A stretch of DNA of 64,000 nucleotides, taken from NCBI RefSeq assembly GCF_008923245.1, contig NZ_WBOS01000006.1, positions 124,001-188,000 of the forward strand. Reading direction: 5' to 3'. Positions 62,574 through 64,000 of this stretch are shown one piece after another. The translations under genes were made by a program, and so were the position numbers. Positions within the stretch are counted from its first letter, which is position 1, and every line of letters begins with the position of its first letter. Source of the DNA: Cytobacillus depressus. GTDB lineage: Bacteria > Bacillota > Bacilli > Bacillales > Cytobacillaceae. Under the pieces are notes generated by a model. That model ran no database searches. It saw only the letters and a program-made list of their open reading frames with translations, and was not told the DNA's origin.

Positions 62574-62759
62574 ATGATGAGAAGGTTAGCATTAGTGATC
62601 CCAATTATGCTTATCGTTGCAGCCGCTGCGATGTGGATGCTTAAAAGGGACTATGGAGATATTGAATATGAAACAAGGGTATGGATTTCAGTCGGAGCCG
62701 CCCTTTTTTCGGGAGTCATATCATTTTTCCTATTTAAATCAGGAGACGCAAAAGAATAA
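62574..62759 (+). CDS. small two-helix membrane protein
   Basis: 61 aa from ATG 62574, preceded by GAAAGGAAA. Two transmembrane helices (LALVIPIMLIVAAAAMWML and VWISVGAALFSGVISFFLF) flank a short charged loop KRDYGDIEYETR. No family is recognised. It ends in a good terminator, so it forms a single-gene transcript. Confidence 0.6.
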   Translation: MMRRLALVIPIMLIVAAAAMWMLKRDYGDIEYETRVWISVGAALFSGVISFFLFKSGDAKE

Positions 62760-62775
62760 CAGGGTATCTTACTTG

Positions 62776-62818
62776 AAAAGGCCGCACCTCTTAAATATCT
62801 AAGAGCTACGGCCTTTTT
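62776..62818 (+). terminator. terminator after the small membrane gene
   Basis: AAAAGGCCG/CGGCCTTTT with an inner CTCTTA/TAAGAG stem. Confidence 0.85.
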
Positions 62819-62943
62819 CAATGTACATTTATATACTAGATTTGCCAAGTAAATGGTTTAGTACTATTTCTAATTATTTGACAATTCATTGATTTTGCCC
62901 TCATGATAGTTAGTGACATTAGTATTGTTCGGGAGTGAGTAAA

Positions 62944-64000
62944 GTGGGTTTGCCGAAAATAAGACAAAGTGAGTCAGTTCCAGAGGGGAAATTGAGAAGT
63001 CGTAAGCTTCTTCAAGATATAACAGGGGAAAATATTTCATCCGGTTTGATATCCAGTACATTGGTTGTGACAGGTCCAGCTATTATTATTCTGCAGGCAG
63101 CAGCTGCGGGAGGATTTACAGATCAGCAGACAATTAGCTGGATGTTTGCTGTCTATTTTTTTGGCGGGCTGTTTGGGTTAGTTATGGCATTGTTATACAG
63201 AATCCCGATTACGGGCGGGCACTCCATCACAGGGGTTGCCTTTTTAGCCACAGTTACCGCACAATTTTCCTACCCACAGCTAATTGGCAGCTACGTACTA
63301 TCAGGATTAATTATCCTATTAATCGGGGTGTCAGGTCTTTTTACAAAGATTATGAAGTGGGTGCCAAAAGAGGTTATTGCTGCAATGTTGGGAGGGCTTG
63401 TTACCGGTTATGTGGCCCAGTTGGTTCCTGCTGTTAAGGCCATGCCGTTAGTCGGCGGAGCTGCAGTAATCAGTTTCTTTCTTTGTTCAAGATATTTGAA
63501 GCGGTTCCCGCCGGTTTTGGCTGCTGTCGCAGTGGCATTCATTGCGCTGTTGCTAACGGAGAAGCTGGAAACGGCAAAGGAAATTGCCTTTTTTTTGCCC
63601 TCTCTGCAGATGCCTGAGTTTACTTGGATCGGGCTGCTGACAGTGGCGCTTCCTCTTGCCATGCTGATTTTGAGTAATGATGCTGCCCCGGGAATAGGTG
63701 CTCTAGAAAGCTCCGATTATGATCCGCCCATTCGAAAGATTATTTCCATAAGCGGGATATTTTCTGTGATTACAAGTTTTTTCGGCGGTCAGAGTGCAAA
63801 TATTGCCGGAATGATGACAGCTATATGTTCCGGACCAGATTCAGGTCCGCGTTCAAAAAGGTATATGGCTTCGATTGTTTCAGGCATTTTCATTTTACTT
63901 TTTGGCATTTTTGCGTGGAAAATTGTTCCGTTTATTCAATCATTGCCCCAAGCCTTTGTTTCAATGTTAGCTGGATTTGCCCTGATTGGTGTTTTGCATT
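62944..64000 (+). CDS. BenE-family transporter, cut by the window end
   Basis: GTG 62944 follows GGGAGTGAG. At least 352 codons are open to the window edge, with about ten helices. BenE-like features: ISSGLISSTLVVTGPAIIIL, IPITGGHSITGVAFLATVTA, and the strongly conserved SNDAAPGIGALESSDYDPPI followed by FFGGQSANIAGMMTAICSGP. BenE proteins are proton symporters, first described for benzoate; many members have other or unknown substrates. The 3' end and downstream context are outside the window. Confidence 0.88.
   Translation, partial: MGLPKIRQSESVPEGKLRSRKLLQDITGENISSGLISSTLVVTGPAIIILQAAAAGGFTDQQTISWMFAVYFFGGLFGLVMALLYRIPITGGHSITGVAFLATVTAQFSYPQLIGSYVLSGLIILLIGVSGLFTKIMKWVPKEVIAAMLGGLVTGYVAQLVPAVKAMPLVGGAAVISFFLCSRYLKRFPPVLAAVAVAFIALLLTEKLETAKEIAFFLPSLQMPEFTWIGLLTVALPLAMLILSNDAAPGIGALESSDYDPPIRKIISISGIFSVITSFFGGQSANIAGMMTAICSGPDSGPRSKRYMASIVSGIFILLFGIFAWKIVPFIQSLPQAFVSMLAGFALIGVLH

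Overview
The window looks like chromosomal DNA of a low-GC Gram-positive bacterium of the Bacillaceae (Bacillus or a close genus). Reasons: AT-rich intergenic DNA, strong AGGAGG-type ribosome binding sites 6-10 bases before ATG, TTG and GTG starts, many hairpin-plus-T-run terminators, and gene sets organised as in Bacillus subtilis (lnrJKLMN, opuCA-CD with a GbsR-type regulator, ydeI, ywaD, a GntP/3-hydroxybutyrate module). I see no rRNA, tRNA, prophage, plasmid origin or CRISPR array. The species cannot be named from the sequence alone.

Layout. 1-6.5 kb: accessory DNA with small hypothetical genes, an Rpn nuclease/transposase remnant, a structured IS200/IS605-like right-end remnant, ydeI, two GNAT genes and a frameshifted phosphotransferase. 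6.9-14.6 kb: Lrp regulator divergent from an EamA exporter, DUF1284, small membrane proteins, a HAD phosphatase, GrpB-family protein and signal peptidase I. 15-19.5 kb: frameshifted beta-propeller and Nudix genes, an alpha/beta hydrolase, histidine phosphatase and VOC protein. 19.6-19.9 kb: the 5' end of a class C-like group II intron directly behind a terminator, next to an ECF sigma remnant. 19.9-24.5 kb: a sigma-54 enhancer-binding protein, 3-hydroxybutyrate dehydrogenase and GntP permease with a clear -24/-12 promoter. 24.6-32 kb: small enzymes and an XRE-cupin regulator paired with a CynX/NimT-type exporter through two matching palindromes. 32.2-33.1 kb: decayed coding DNA. 33.2-40.2 kb: NCS1 permease, Nudix, kinase, M28 aminopeptidase, a 52-bp tandem array and DUF4317. 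40.2-47.5 kb: a colinear lnrJKLMN-type antibiotic-sensing and export locus broken by a repeat, plus an orphan sensor kinase. 47.9-52.5 kb: DinB-like, GNAT, AAC(3)-like, DsbA/YodB-type pair and an MFS exporter. 52.5-61.3 kb: a carnitine-to-betaine catabolic operon facing a GbsR-type regulator and an OpuC-type ABC importer, with a CocE-type esterase behind. The window ends inside a BenE-family transporter.

How genes work together. The best-supported system is 52.5-59.5 kb: the OpuC importer would bring in carnitine or related trimethylammonium compounds; carnitine dehydrogenase, a beta-keto acid cleavage enzyme and a thioesterase would convert carnitine to glycine betaine; a GbsR-type protein would control uptake. 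The sigma-54 module at 20-24 kb would import and oxidise 3-hydroxybutyrate. The Lnr locus would sense membrane-active antibiotics and export them.

Unexplained structure. Three separate intergenic tandem arrays (6.7, 38.3 and 55.0 kb) share a repeat period of 52 bp (51-52 in the third). The first 19 kb also carries four genes broken by single-base frameshifts, which are either true decay or sequencing errors.
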